Part shown: positions 16,930 through 24,576 of the stretch, piece after piece
How positions within the stretch are numbered: the stretch's first letter is position 1
Layout: each line of letters opens with the position of its first letter
From: CAZVIJ01 sp964626735
GTDB lineage: Bacteria; Patescibacteriota; Dojkabacteria; JAOAGR01
Direction: 5' to 3'
Assembly (NCBI GenBank): GCA_964626735.1
Contig: CAZVIJ010000004.1
Span: forward strand, 1 to 63,328
Length of the DNA: 63,328 nucleotides
Position numbers and translations under genes: made by a program
Notes under the pieces: model-generated
Told to the model about the DNA's origin: nothing
Seen by the model: the letters and a program-made list of their open reading frames with translations, nothing else
Databases searched by the model: none

Positions 16930-18018
16930 ATGAATTTGTCTTTAGGTATTGTCGGGCTTCCGAATGTCGGTAAATCCACACTTTTCAATGCACTCACCAA
17001 ACTTAATGTCTTGGCGGCGAACTATCCGTTCGCGACCATCGATCCTAACGTCGGTATTGTCCCGATTAAGGATCCCCGCCTTGACGAATTGAGCAAGCTT
17101 TCCGACTCGAAAGAAACAATTTACGCCGTCGTTGAATTTGTCGATATCGCTGGACTCGTAAAGGGAGCAGCGTCAGGCCAAGGACTCGGCAATAAATTTC
17201 TCGGCCATATAAAGGAAGTCGGTGCCATAATCCATCTCGTTCGGCTCTTTAAAGACGAAAATGTCATTCATGTAGAGAATAGGATTAGCCCTAATGAAGA
17301 CATCGAAATAATCAATGCCGAACTAATACTTAAAGACTTGGAAACCGTAGCGAAACGAATCGATACTTCAAAGGCATCCCTCAAGGCGAAAAAGGATGAG
17401 AAGTCGGAAGCGTACGTAACGCTCCTCGAGAACATACATCTACACCTCAATGAAGGAAATCTCGCGAATACCTACCCGTTATCGAAAGACGAGCTCGAAT
17501 CGCTCAAGGACCTTGCGCTCATTACGTTGAAGCCGATGATTTACGTCGCCAATGTGGACGAGGATCACCTGTCGATGTCAGAACTAGAGCTTAAGGAAAA
17601 GCTGGGATTGAAAGAAACCGATGTAGTCGCTGCTATAAGCGTCAAGACAGAAAGCGAATTGGTCGCATTATCACCTGAAGAGCAGAAGGAGTTTTTGGAA
17701 AGCATGGGGCTCAGCGAATCGGGGCTCGATAAAATCGCGAGAATCGGTTATCAGACACTCGGTCTTATCAACTACTTCACGACGGGAGAAAAAGAGAGCA
17801 GGGCATGGACGATCAAGAAGGGAACGCTTGCTCCGAAAGCGGCAGGCGTTATCCATACCGACTTCGAAAAGACCTTCATTCGGCTTGAAGTCGTGTCATA
17901 TTCCGACTTTATCGAGTGCGGCTCGTGGGTTAAGGCTAAAGAGAAGGGGAAAATGCGGCTGGAAGGAAAAGAATACGAAGTACAGGACGGAGACGTCGTC
18001 ATAGTGAGACATTCCTAA
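16930..18018 (+). CDS. ychF: Ribosome-associated GTPase/ATPase YchF (OLA1 family)
   Basis: A 362-residue Obg-like P-loop NTPase with GLPNVGKSTLFNALTK (G1, residues 8-23), the family signature ANYPFATIDPNVGIV (about 31-45), DIAGLVKGA (G3), a coiled-coil insert and a C-terminal TGS domain ending EVQDGDVVIVRHS. YchF proteins favour ATP and bind the ribosome. The length is normal. The start is set by TATAAT 5 nt upstream. Confidence 0.97.
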   Translation: MNLSLGIVGLPNVGKSTLFNALTKLNVLAANYPFATIDPNVGIVPIKDPRLDELSKLSDSKETIYAVVEFVDIAGLVKGAASGQGLGNKFLGHIKEVGAIIHLVRLFKDENVIHVENRISPNEDIEIINAELILKDLETVAKRIDTSKASLKAKKDEKSEAYVTLLENIHLHLNEGNLANTYPLSKDELESLKDLALITLKPMIYVANVDEDHLSMSELELKEKLGLKETDVVAAISVKTESELVALSPEEQKEFLESMGLSESGLDKIARIGYQTLGLINYFTTGEKESRAWTIKKGTLAPKAAGVIHTDFEKTFIRLEVVSYSDFIECGSWVKAKEKGKMRLEGKEYEVQDGDVVIVRHS

Positions 18019-18091
18019 ACATCAGTTCATGGGCAGTAGCCTGTAATAAACGACATGTAATATATGGCTTTATACCGGGGTAAACACTGTT

Positions 18092-18119
18092 TTGCGATCG
18101 CCTGGAAAAGTACTAGAAT
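18092..18119 (+). promoter_or_regulatory. Predicted promoter of the thioredoxin gene
   Basis: TTGCGA (18092-18097), 16 nt, then TAGAAT (18114-18119). The ATG is 14 nt beyond, so a leader of about 7 nt is expected. Confidence 0.45.
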
Positions 18120-18133
18120 AGCAAGTCTTAATC

Positions 18134-18445
18134 ATGAAGAAACTAAACGACCAAAATTTCAAAGAGGAGACCAAAAGCGGAGTTGTTGTGATCGATTTAT
18201 ATGCCGACTGGTGTAGTCCTTGCAGGGTATTGGCTCCAATTGTAGAAGAGTTGGAAGGGCAATACAAAAGCATTACGTTTGCGAAGCTAGACGTTGACGA
18301 ATCGCCGGTAACGGCTCAAGAGTTTGGAGTCATGAGCATTCCTACCGTACTTATCCTTAAGGATGGCAAGGAAGTAAAGAGAATCGTCGGGTTGTACCCC
18401 AAGTCAGCGTATGTTGATGCAGTAAAAGCTCTCGCTACGGCGTAA
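18134..18445 (+). CDS. trxA: Thioredoxin
   Basis: A 103-residue cytoplasmic disulfide reductase with the thioredoxin fold. The active site is YADWCSPCRVLAP (C34-S-P-C37), with Ser in place of the usual Gly, and the cis-proline loop MSIPTVLIL follows (about residue 74). No thioredoxin reductase is nearby. It is a monocistronic unit between a promoter and a hairpin terminator. Confidence 0.95.
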   Translation: MKKLNDQNFKEETKSGVVVIDLYADWCSPCRVLAPIVEELEGQYKSITFAKLDVDESPVTAQEFGVMSIPTVLILKDGKEVKRIVGLYPKSAYVDAVKALATA

Positions 18446-18461
18446 TAAGCATCTCTCAAAC

Positions 18462-18492
18462 ATGGCCCGTTTCTACGGGTCATTTTGTTTTC
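18462..18492 (+). terminator. Intrinsic terminator of the thioredoxin gene
   Basis: A 9-bp stem with one G-U pair (ATGGCCCGT/ACGGGTCAT, 18462-18483), a 4-nt loop and a TTTTGTTTT tract. It overlaps the last codons of the convergent elp3. Confidence 0.75.
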
Positions 18493-20234
18493 GTCGACAT
18501 GTAAAGCATACCCCGCTCGAATCCACGCTTCTCGTAGTACTTTCGTGTGCCGATTGCCGATATCACGGAAAGCTTTCGATAACCGAGCTCCGCCGCAATA
18601 CGCTTTGCTTCGTCGATTAACTTTGTTCCCAACCCCAAGTGCTGAGTTTTTCCCCTAAGTTTTTGGCCAAGGGAAACAACTTGCCCGTATACATGGACTT
18701 CCCGAATGATGGCGTTATCGCCTAACTCCTCGATAAAAGATTTCTTATCCGGCAAATGCAACCGAAGGTATCCGCAGATCTTATCGTCGCGCTTTGTCCG
18801 GTATGACAGAAAATACTCAGTGCCGGATGACGTCTGGTATGCGATTGTCTCTAACTCTATTTCGCTGAGGGTTATACTCTTCGTTTTGATCTCTCGACAT
18901 CGAATGCATTCGCACGTAAAGCCCAATTCGGCAATCTTCGATTCGGCTATTTGCCTGAAGTTAGTAAGCTTATTGCCTGCGACGATATCGGTCGACGGGA
19001 TGTCGCGAATGATACGCGTTAGACGGTTATAGCGCGGGGTAATCGGTAACGTACGTTCAAAAAGCCTCAACAGCTCTTCAAAGGAATAAGGAGAATATTT
19101 CCCCGAGGTATACAATGAATGCAATTCGGTATTGGCGATTATCGAAGTCGGATAAATCTTCAGCTCATCAGGTCGGTACGGCTCGTCCCAAAGCCTTCGG
19201 TAATCTTCGATATCGTTGTCGACGGTAGAACCGTATAAATTCGGCATCCAATGGGCGTGTATTTTAAAACCTGCACGCCGAAGCAGCTGTATGGCGTTTC
19301 TTGTTTCTTCGCTGCCGTGGCCCCGTTTATTGAGTTGCATGACGGTATCGTCAAGGCTTTGTATGCCAATCTGGATTTTAGTAGCCCCCAATTTCCTGAG
19401 GAACGTTACTTCCTCCTCGTCAAGATAATCGGGGCGAGTTTCGATGACCAATCCCACGCAGCGAATTTGGGCATCCTCATTCAAAGTATGCTGCGCATAC
19501 AAGCTCTCCAACTCAGAAAATTCATCTTTCCTGAAAAATCCCTGATTGTGGTTCACGACGATTGACCCGATGAGCTGATTATACGGTTTGAGTCTTCCCG
19601 TATGGTCGTAGAATTCGACTGCGTTGTCTTTGAAAATATTATTGATACGCGAGCGGATGGTTTCTCGTTGATCGCGTACCCCAAAGTCGTTCATCGCTTC
19701 GAAGCATTTTTCGATGAACCAAATTTGATACTCCCTCGGATAAAATGACCATGTCCCGCCAAGTACGATTAGCTCCGCTTTCTCTACCGTATGGCCAATC
19801 TTTTTCAGTGCCTCCAAGCGATTATATGTCTGGAGATAAGGGTCGAAAGAGTTCATCTCGGCGCGCTGCGCTCCCGGCTCGTCAGCCAAATAGCTCTTCG
19901 GCATGCGAACATCATTTGGGCAAAAAATGCAGGTTCCGGGACATGGATAGGGTTTTGTGAGAACGGTTATCGTAGCGACACCTGAATGAGTACGCATAGG
20001 CTTCATACGGATCCGCTCCTCGATAGCCGTACTCGGAATCCTTCCGAGCTTAACCAAATATCGATAACCCTCAACTAAGTTGTCGCGGGAAAATAATTTC
20101 CCTGGCGACTTCGGGGAGCCTGTAAGTATCTTGTATAGCGAATTTTCTTGCCATACATCGCGTCGCTCCACTTCATCTAAAATTGCGCCGATTGCCTCAG
20201 CATGATCCTCTACCCGAAAGTCGCCCCGCCTCAT
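18480..20234 (-). CDS. elp3: Elp3-type tRNA U34 carboxymethyltransferase (radical SAM + acetyltransferase)
   Basis: A 584-residue stand-alone Elp3. An N-terminal tRNA-binding region is followed by a radical SAM domain with C98-x3-C102-x2-C105 (YPCPGTCIFCPND). The C-terminal GNAT domain ends HLGLGTKLIDEAKRIAAELG, then RKYYEKRGFERG. Elp3 uses acetyl-CoA and SAM to make cm5U at wobble uridine 34. It is general in eukaryotes and archaea but sporadic in bacteria, where MnmE/MnmG is usual. TATAAT (20241-20246) ends 6 nt before this ATG, so the longer start is rejected. It is divergent, with 44 bp between, from a Trm9-like methyltransferase. Confidence 0.93.
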   Translation of the reverse strand: MRRGDFRVEDHAEAIGAILDEVERRDVWQENSLYKILTGSPKSPGKLFSRDNLVEGYRYLVKLGRIPSTAIEERIRMKPMRTHSGVATITVLTKPYPCPGTCIFCPNDVRMPKSYLADEPGAQRAEMNSFDPYLQTYNRLEALKKIGHTVEKAELIVLGGTWSFYPREYQIWFIEKCFEAMNDFGVRDQRETIRSRINNIFKDNAVEFYDHTGRLKPYNQLIGSIVVNHNQGFFRKDEFSELESLYAQHTLNEDAQIRCVGLVIETRPDYLDEEEVTFLRKLGATKIQIGIQSLDDTVMQLNKRGHGSEETRNAIQLLRRAGFKIHAHWMPNLYGSTVDNDIEDYRRLWDEPYRPDELKIYPTSIIANTELHSLYTSGKYSPYSFEELLRLFERTLPITPRYNRLTRIIRDIPSTDIVAGNKLTNFRQIAESKIAELGFTCECIRCREIKTKSITLSEIELETIAYQTSSGTEYFLSYRTKRDDKICGYLRLHLPDKKSFIEELGDNAIIREVHVYGQVVSLGQKLRGKTQHLGLGTKLIDEAKRIAAELGYRKLSVISAIGTRKYYEKRGFERGMLYMSTKTK

Positions 20235-20278
20235 CGACGCATTATACCAGTGTTGCATCATCGTGTATTATCGATAGC
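20235..20278. promoter_or_regulatory. Divergent leaderless promoters between elp3 and the Trm9-like gene
   Basis: In 44 bp there is a minus-strand TATAAT (20241-20246), 6 nt from the elp3 ATG, and a plus-strand TATTAT (20266-20271), 7 nt from the methyltransferase ATG. The -35 regions must lie inside the opposite gene, so expression of the two is likely linked. Confidence 0.5.
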
Positions 20279-20995
20279 ATGAAGAGCGAAACGATCGAGA
20301 ATTTGAAATCGATAAACGAAACATTTTATCGAAACGTCGGTTCATACTTTGATAACTCCAGAAACTATTTTTGGGAAGGGTGGGATACCCTATTGACCCA
20401 TGTAGAGCTGCCGCATGAACTCGACGTTCTCGATGTCGGTTGCGGAAATGGTAGGTTCTTCAAGTTTATGGAAAGCAAAGGCTATTCCTGGAGCTCATAC
20501 CTCGGTTTGGATAGCAATGATTATCTGTTGTCGTCGGCGCGGCTAAAATGTTGGAATACACGAGCTAAGCTTAGAAAAATGGACCTCACGAAATTCTATC
20601 TCTATGGAGAAGATCTATTCGATTTGACTGTCGCTTTCGGCGTATTGCACCACATCCCTTCATTCGATGCGAGAATCGAGCTTCTGGTAAAGGTATGCAG
20701 GCATGTAAAAAGGGGAGGCTATCTTGCGGTTTCGTTATGGGACTTTCTTAGCGATCTAAAGCTCTCAAAAAAAATCGTGCCGTGGGAGGAAGTTGGAATT
20801 GAGACAGGGGAACTTGAGCCGAATGACTACCTAGTCGGTTGGGACCGTGGAGTATCTGAAGTTAGATACTGCCACTGGTTTCCTGAAGCTGAAATAGAGA
20901 AAATTATCGAAGCCGTGCCGCTGACGCTTATCTCGCGTTTCGAGGCTGATGGGAAAAATAAGAAAACGAATACGTACCTGGTTTGGAAAAACTAA
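20279..20995 (+). CDS. Trm9/ALKBH8-like tRNA wobble-uridine methyltransferase (predicted)
   Basis: A 238-residue class I SAM methyltransferase. An N-terminal FYRNVGSYFDNSRNYFWEGW (17-36) matches the Trm9 pattern VYNEIA..FS.TR...W. SAM motif I is LDVGCGNGRFF (51-61), and a VLHHIPS motif IV follows (122-128). It also has IVPWEEVG (167-174), RYCHWFPEAEIEKII (196-210; RYYHLF.EGELE in Trm9) and a final YLVWKN. Trm9 with Trm112 esterifies cm5U34 to mcm5U34, the step after Elp3. Its position next to elp3 supports that role; no Trm112 is seen. A different RNA or small-molecule substrate remains possible. Confidence 0.7.
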   Translation: MKSETIENLKSINETFYRNVGSYFDNSRNYFWEGWDTLLTHVELPHELDVLDVGCGNGRFFKFMESKGYSWSSYLGLDSNDYLLSSARLKCWNTRAKLRKMDLTKFYLYGEDLFDLTVAFGVLHHIPSFDARIELLVKVCRHVKRGGYLAVSLWDFLSDLKLSKKIVPWEEVGIETGELEPNDYLVGWDRGVSEVRYCHWFPEAEIEKIIEAVPLTLISRFEADGKNKKTNTYLVWKN

Positions 20996-20996
20996 A

Positions 20997-21073
20997 TGGA
21001 GCGAGCGATGGGGGTCGAACCCACAACCTTCTCCTTGGAAGGGAGACATTCTAGCCAATTGAACTACGCTCGC
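20997..21073 (-). tRNA. tRNA-Gly(UCC)
   Basis: A 77-nt cloverleaf with encoded CCA (20997-20999). Acceptor stem GCGAGCG/CGCTCGC, anticodon stem TCTCC/GGAGA, loop CTTCCAA (21035-21041), anticodon TCC (21037-21039). The CCA end is 1 nt from the stop of the convergent methyltransferase. In yeast, tRNA-Gly(UCC) is one of the mcm5U34 substrates of Elongator and Trm9. Confidence 0.95.
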
Positions 21074-21130
21074 GCTTTACATTACAAGAACTGACTACGG
21101 ATAGTCGATCGTATTTTCTCAGAACTCCCG

Positions 21131-21826
21131 TTATTTGGCAACATCAACATCGCCAACATACCGTTCGTTAATATACCAATTGACTGCTGAGCCGAAGATC
21201 ATGGTCCTGGCCTGAAATCCCTGAATATATTGTGCGCCCGTATGGCAAAGTTCGCCACGCGCCAAGGCGGCAACGTATTCGAACATCTTATGAGCCAAAG
21301 TATGCCTCACCGTCGTCGTATGCCATTCTGCCGTCATATGCTTAGGCGAACCGTAACGGCAGCCGAAGATAACGTTCGGATCTTGGAACATTCCATTCAT
21401 GAAATATTGCGGTTCTACCCGGGCTGAGACTCGCTGGCGCGAGGGGAGTACGACGGTATTCATCCCGAGGATATCTATGAATCGCTGTTCATCCCGATAC
21501 AGCTCGTGCGGTTCAGGGGATGCGACGCCAGGTCGAGGAGTAAAAAGCGTTATGCTCGAAGGTTTAGCCGGCAACAGACATACGTGGCGGCGAAACGTGC
21601 GTATCGTTTCTTCATCTCGCTGTCCGACTGCGATAGTATGCAACGCCTCGACCAGAGGGCCGGCTATTTCTGGCGATGCGATTACCCGCGTCATGGGGAT
21701 AGGGTCATCGTAGAAGAGTACCCGCTGTACGCAAGGGTATTCGGAAATGCGTAAATCGAAAACGCCAACGCGGTTACCGTTTGGCTCATCGTAGACGATC
21801 GTTGATTGGATATTAGGGTTTTTCAT
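21131..21826 (-). CDS. Orphan protein, Arg-rich and Lys-poor
   Basis: A 231-residue protein (MKNPNIQSTIVYDEPNGNRV...) with no recognised domain. Only 5 Lys against about 20 Arg; rich in His, Tyr and Met. No signal or membrane segment. The middle has HTTTVRHTLAHKMFEYVAAL, whose spaced His could bind metal, though no known motif fits. It overlaps the upstream gene by 14 nt, so it is translationally coupled, but also has TACTAT 5 nt before its ATG. Confidence 0.6.
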   Translation of the reverse strand: MKNPNIQSTIVYDEPNGNRVGVFDLRISEYPCVQRVLFYDDPIPMTRVIASPEIAGPLVEALHTIAVGQRDEETIRTFRRHVCLLPAKPSSITLFTPRPGVASPEPHELYRDEQRFIDILGMNTVVLPSRQRVSARVEPQYFMNGMFQDPNVIFGCRYGSPKHMTAEWHTTTVRHTLAHKMFEYVAALARGELCHTGAQYIQGFQARTMIFGSAVNWYINERYVGDVDVAK

Positions 21827-22187
21827 TGTTTATAGTAGGTGCTGAAAATCCTTGGCCGCTGAAAATTTCTACCTGGACTTCGACGCTCGGTCTACTCACA
21901 AGTCCCAAGGATCTCCTGAAGTTATGGATCGCGTATTGGAAAACGGGAGTAACGGTTTTCCCGTATAGAATTACGTCAAAGATTGGTCCAAAGCCGAGGA
22001 CATCGCTTGTAAACGTTAAACCTCCAACGCTTATATGCATGTAAGTTGGTAATAGCCACCCCCCTCGGCAATCTATTTCGTCTTCCGTTCGTTGACCTCG
22101 TTTATCGTAAAAAACGGTATTGTAACATTCTTCTTCAAGAATATATCCTGCAACCTGTTTGCTCACCACAGCCTGTTTTTTAGGCAT
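21813..22187 (-). CDS. Orphan protein
   Basis: A 124-residue protein starting MPKKQAVVSKQVAGYILEEE, beta-rich in appearance, without recognised domain. A longer start at 22217 would begin upstream of the TATAAT (22204-22209) that appears to drive the gene, so the ATG at 22187 is chosen. It overlaps the next gene by 14 nt and probably forms a two-gene operon of unknown role. Confidence 0.55.
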   Translation of the reverse strand: MPKKQAVVSKQVAGYILEEECYNTVFYDKRGQRTEDEIDCRGGWLLPTYMHISVGGLTFTSDVLGFGPIFDVILYGKTVTPVFQYAIHNFRRSLGLVSRPSVEVQVEIFSGQGFSAPTINNEKP

Positions 22188-22241
22188 AAATGTTTTGTCG
22201 ACAATTATACCATACATACCTATAGTGAGAGTTTGGCTTCT

Positions 22242-22832
22242 TCAGAAAAGCCCAAGTCCGCCAGCATCTTCCTGGTACTTTTTCGGCTTCAGCTTCTCAA
22301 GTTCTTCCTCCAGGTCCAGCTCAAGCCGTACCTTATTGCCGAGACCATCGGTATAGAAGAAATGTTTGTTTTTCAGTATATATTCGTACAGATCCTTGGT
22401 GAGCTGGACATCGCTATCGCAGTATTCCTTAAGCTTGTCGAGCTTACCTTCTCGCCAAAACCGTATCGCGTCGAGACCGTGAGCGATCTTTCCTCCGCCG
22501 AGCGTAGATTCGGTAACGTTATCTAGTTTCAGGTAGACGTCGTGTTTCTTGGCTATGATCTGGAAGAGGTCGCATTGGTGATAATCCGAGGCCTTCACGG
22601 GGAAATAACCGTCAAGCACCGGGAAGTCGAATTCAATGGTGTTGAAGCCTACCACTAAATCTGCCTTATCCAAGATCTCCTTAAATTTGGGTACATCTTC
22701 GTCGAAAAAACCGTCGAGCGTATCGGTATCGGAACGATAATAGGCCATATAGGATATGCCAAGCTTTCGGGGATCCCGATCTTCGACTTCGTCGAAAATT
22801 TTTTTTGATTCTACATCGAATACAACGTACAT
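22242..22832 (-). CDS. DEDDy-family 3'-5' exonuclease (RNase H-like fold)
   Basis: A 196-residue nuclease. Exo I: D6 and E8 (VVFDVES). Exo II: N64 and D69 (GFNTIEFD). Exo III: Y137 and D141 (EYCDSDVQLTKDLY). This is the two-metal DEDDy site of PolB-like and YprB/RNase_H_2-type exonucleases. No polymerase or helicase domain is fused. The C-terminus ends with a Lys/Glu-rich segment. It is the last gene of the gltX operon and starts 3 nt after the previous stop. Whether the substrate is DNA or RNA cannot be told. Confidence 0.82.
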   Translation of the reverse strand: MYVVFDVESKKIFDEVEDRDPRKLGISYMAYYRSDTDTLDGFFDEDVPKFKEILDKADLVVGFNTIEFDFPVLDGYFPVKASDYHQCDLFQIIAKKHDVYLKLDNVTESTLGGGKIAHGLDAIRFWREGKLDKLKEYCDSDVQLTKDLYEYILKNKHFFYTDGLGNKVRLELDLEEELEKLKPKKYQEDAGGLGLF

Positions 22833-22835
22833 AGT

Positions 22836-23270
22836 TTAGAAATTTATCCAAATAGCGAGTCCTATTATGATCAAAGAGATTATTAAAAGCAATAACCCGA
22901 GACAGCCGTATAAACGTACGAGCGCAGTTCCGATACATCCCAATCCTCCTTGTTTTTCCGTTACGTAAACTACCTCTTGAGATGGGATTACTTGCCCTTG
23001 CATCAATGGAGGAGGAGCTTGGAGCGGCCGCTGGAACTGCTGCGGAGGGAGAGCTTGCTGTTGAGGCACAGGTTGCACTGGAGATTGAACCGATTGCTGC
23101 TGTGCAGCGCTAGCTTGTGGAGATGCATATACCGATTGGTAGATATCGGTATTGAGATTCGCGTCTTCTTCCTGAACTGCATTTTCTTGAGGCGCCGTAG
23201 GATCTGTTTGTGGAATTGCCGGCTGTTGTGGGGAAGCGTTCTGGTTTTCTTGTTTATTCATTGGATCCAT
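22836..23270 (-). CDS. Pro/Gln-rich tail-anchored membrane protein
   Basis: A 144-residue protein. Residues 1-105 are Pro/Gln/Ala-rich and disordered. The C-terminus is one very hydrophobic helix (YGCLGLLLLIISLIIIGLAI), so the protein is probably anchored by its tail with the Pro/Gln region in the cytoplasm. ATG at 23270 (MDPMNKQ) is used; a second ATG at 23261 is equally possible. Both overlap the end of the upstream gene, so translation is coupled. Confidence 0.6.
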   Translation of the reverse strand: MDPMNKQENQNASPQQPAIPQTDPTAPQENAVQEEDANLNTDIYQSVYASPQASAAQQQSVQSPVQPVPQQQALPPQQFQRPLQAPPPLMQGQVIPSQEVVYVTEKQGGLGCIGTALVRLYGCLGLLLLIISLIIIGLAIWINF

Positions 23271-23946
23271 TGCAGTAGATTTGTTTCTTAATGTATTGTG
23301 CTGATTGAATAATGTTGCTCGTGTAGACGCTCGACTGCGGTGCCGAGATGTCGGGAACCAGATGGATATTGAACATGATCGCAATGTTTTGAGCGCCGGA
23401 ACCGATGTTGGTAAAAATGTAGAAGTCGGACTTGTTCAGTGGCGCGTTGCAGTATGTCGAACGGACAAAAACGCTCGGCACGTTAAGCTCGAAGTTGGTC
23501 GCCACTTTCGCGAACGGCAACTGATTGAGCTTGCCGATATAATCTGCGAGCGATCCGTAGGTATAGTTCTTCTTTTGGGTTTGCATAAACGCTTTGACTT
23601 TCTCGAGCGTCTTCGCGTTGGAATCCGGGGTTGTGCAATATGAGACTGATAGTTCGGGCTTCGTTGCGACCGACTTGGTGACGGTGGCGAGCGTTTGGGT
23701 AAATTGGTTCACGAGCTCGATGGGAGAGTTCGCGCCCAGCGTCTGTTTCAGCTTATCGAATTCGGAATTGTTGGAAAGCGTATCGGAAAGGTTGAATTTA
23801 GTGGCTTGGCATTGGAGCACACCGGTAAGATCGAGCGGGTCGACAGCCTCAACCGACAACGGCCTAACGGCTGCATATCCGATCGCTGCGGTGAGGAGAA
23901 ATCCGAGTGTGGCTAAAATATTGATGAACCAACGAATAATGAACAT
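23254..23946 (-). CDS. Membrane-anchored extracytoplasmic protein with paired cysteines
   Basis: A 230-residue protein with an N-terminal membrane helix (about 7-26, FINILATLGFLLTAAIGYAA) and an external domain holding four Cys (VLQCQAT, VSYCTTP, STYCNAP, QIYCNGS), which could form two disulfides. No known domain. It sits in the gltX operon between the kinase-like gene and the Pro/Gln-rich gene. Confidence 0.6.
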   Translation of the reverse strand: MFIIRWFINILATLGFLLTAAIGYAAVRPLSVEAVDPLDLTGVLQCQATKFNLSDTLSNNSEFDKLKQTLGANSPIELVNQFTQTLATVTKSVATKPELSVSYCTTPDSNAKTLEKVKAFMQTQKKNYTYGSLADYIGKLNQLPFAKVATNFELNVPSVFVRSTYCNAPLNKSDFYIFTNIGSGAQNIAIMFNIHLVPDISAPQSSVYTSNIIQSAQYIKKQIYCNGSNE

Positions 23947-23985
23947 GATGTTTTCGGATCATTATTCACTTTTCTACAGCACATT

Positions 23986-24576
23986 TCAATGAGACATCTT
24001 GTCGACGCACTTTTGAACCGTCGAGAGGAATTCCTGATACGTCTCTTCTTCATCATCCTTCATATTGATGATGAAATCGGCAAGGTGTCTTCTCCTGCGT
24101 TCTTCAATCGCGAACTTGTAGCGACGTTCGTATTCGTCTTCGTCGGGGATATCGTTGCTTTGCTTGAGATATTCCTCCATCGCCTTCGTGTCCTTTACAT
24201 CGACGAATATCGTGCACATCTCCGGGTAGTACCGTTTCAATACGGGCAGGTTGATGATATTTACCTGGGTAAAGACCACCTTGCCCGGATTGCTCTTTAG
24301 GGTCTCGTTGAATTCCTCTTTCGTCTTTCCGAACCGGTAACCGTTCGTTGAAAGCCTTTGCCATTCGATGAACTCTTCATTGTCGATCATTTCGGTGAAT
24401 TTCTCTTCCGTCACGAAATGGAAATCGGTATCCTCGGTTTCGTCGGGAAACTTCGGTCGATCGGTATACGAGATGACTTTTGTGTACCGATCATGTTCGC
24501 GAATAGCTCGTTTAACGATTTCAGTTTTGCGGAATCCCGAAGGCCCCGTTATGGCTATTAAAAATGTTTTATCCAT
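23986..24576 (-). CDS. Guanylate-kinase-like protein with altered P-loop
   Basis: A 196-residue protein with the guanylate-kinase plan: P-loop GPSGFRKTEIV (11-21), GMP-site-like region SYTDRPKFPDETEDTDFHFV, and an Arg-rich lid region (EERRRRHLADFIINM). The P-loop replaces the second Gly of GxxGxGK[ST] with Arg (R16), and the usual TTR.pR.gE is changed to YTDRPKFPDE. It may be a divergent GMP kinase or a kinase-fold protein with another task. It overlaps gltX by 8 nt. Confidence 0.75.
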   Translation of the reverse strand: MDKTFLIAITGPSGFRKTEIVKRAIREHDRYTKVISYTDRPKFPDETEDTDFHFVTEEKFTEMIDNEEFIEWQRLSTNGYRFGKTKEEFNETLKSNPGKVVFTQVNIINLPVLKRYYPEMCTIFVDVKDTKAMEEYLKQSNDIPDEDEYERRYKFAIEERRRRHLADFIINMKDDEEETYQEFLSTVQKCVDKMSH

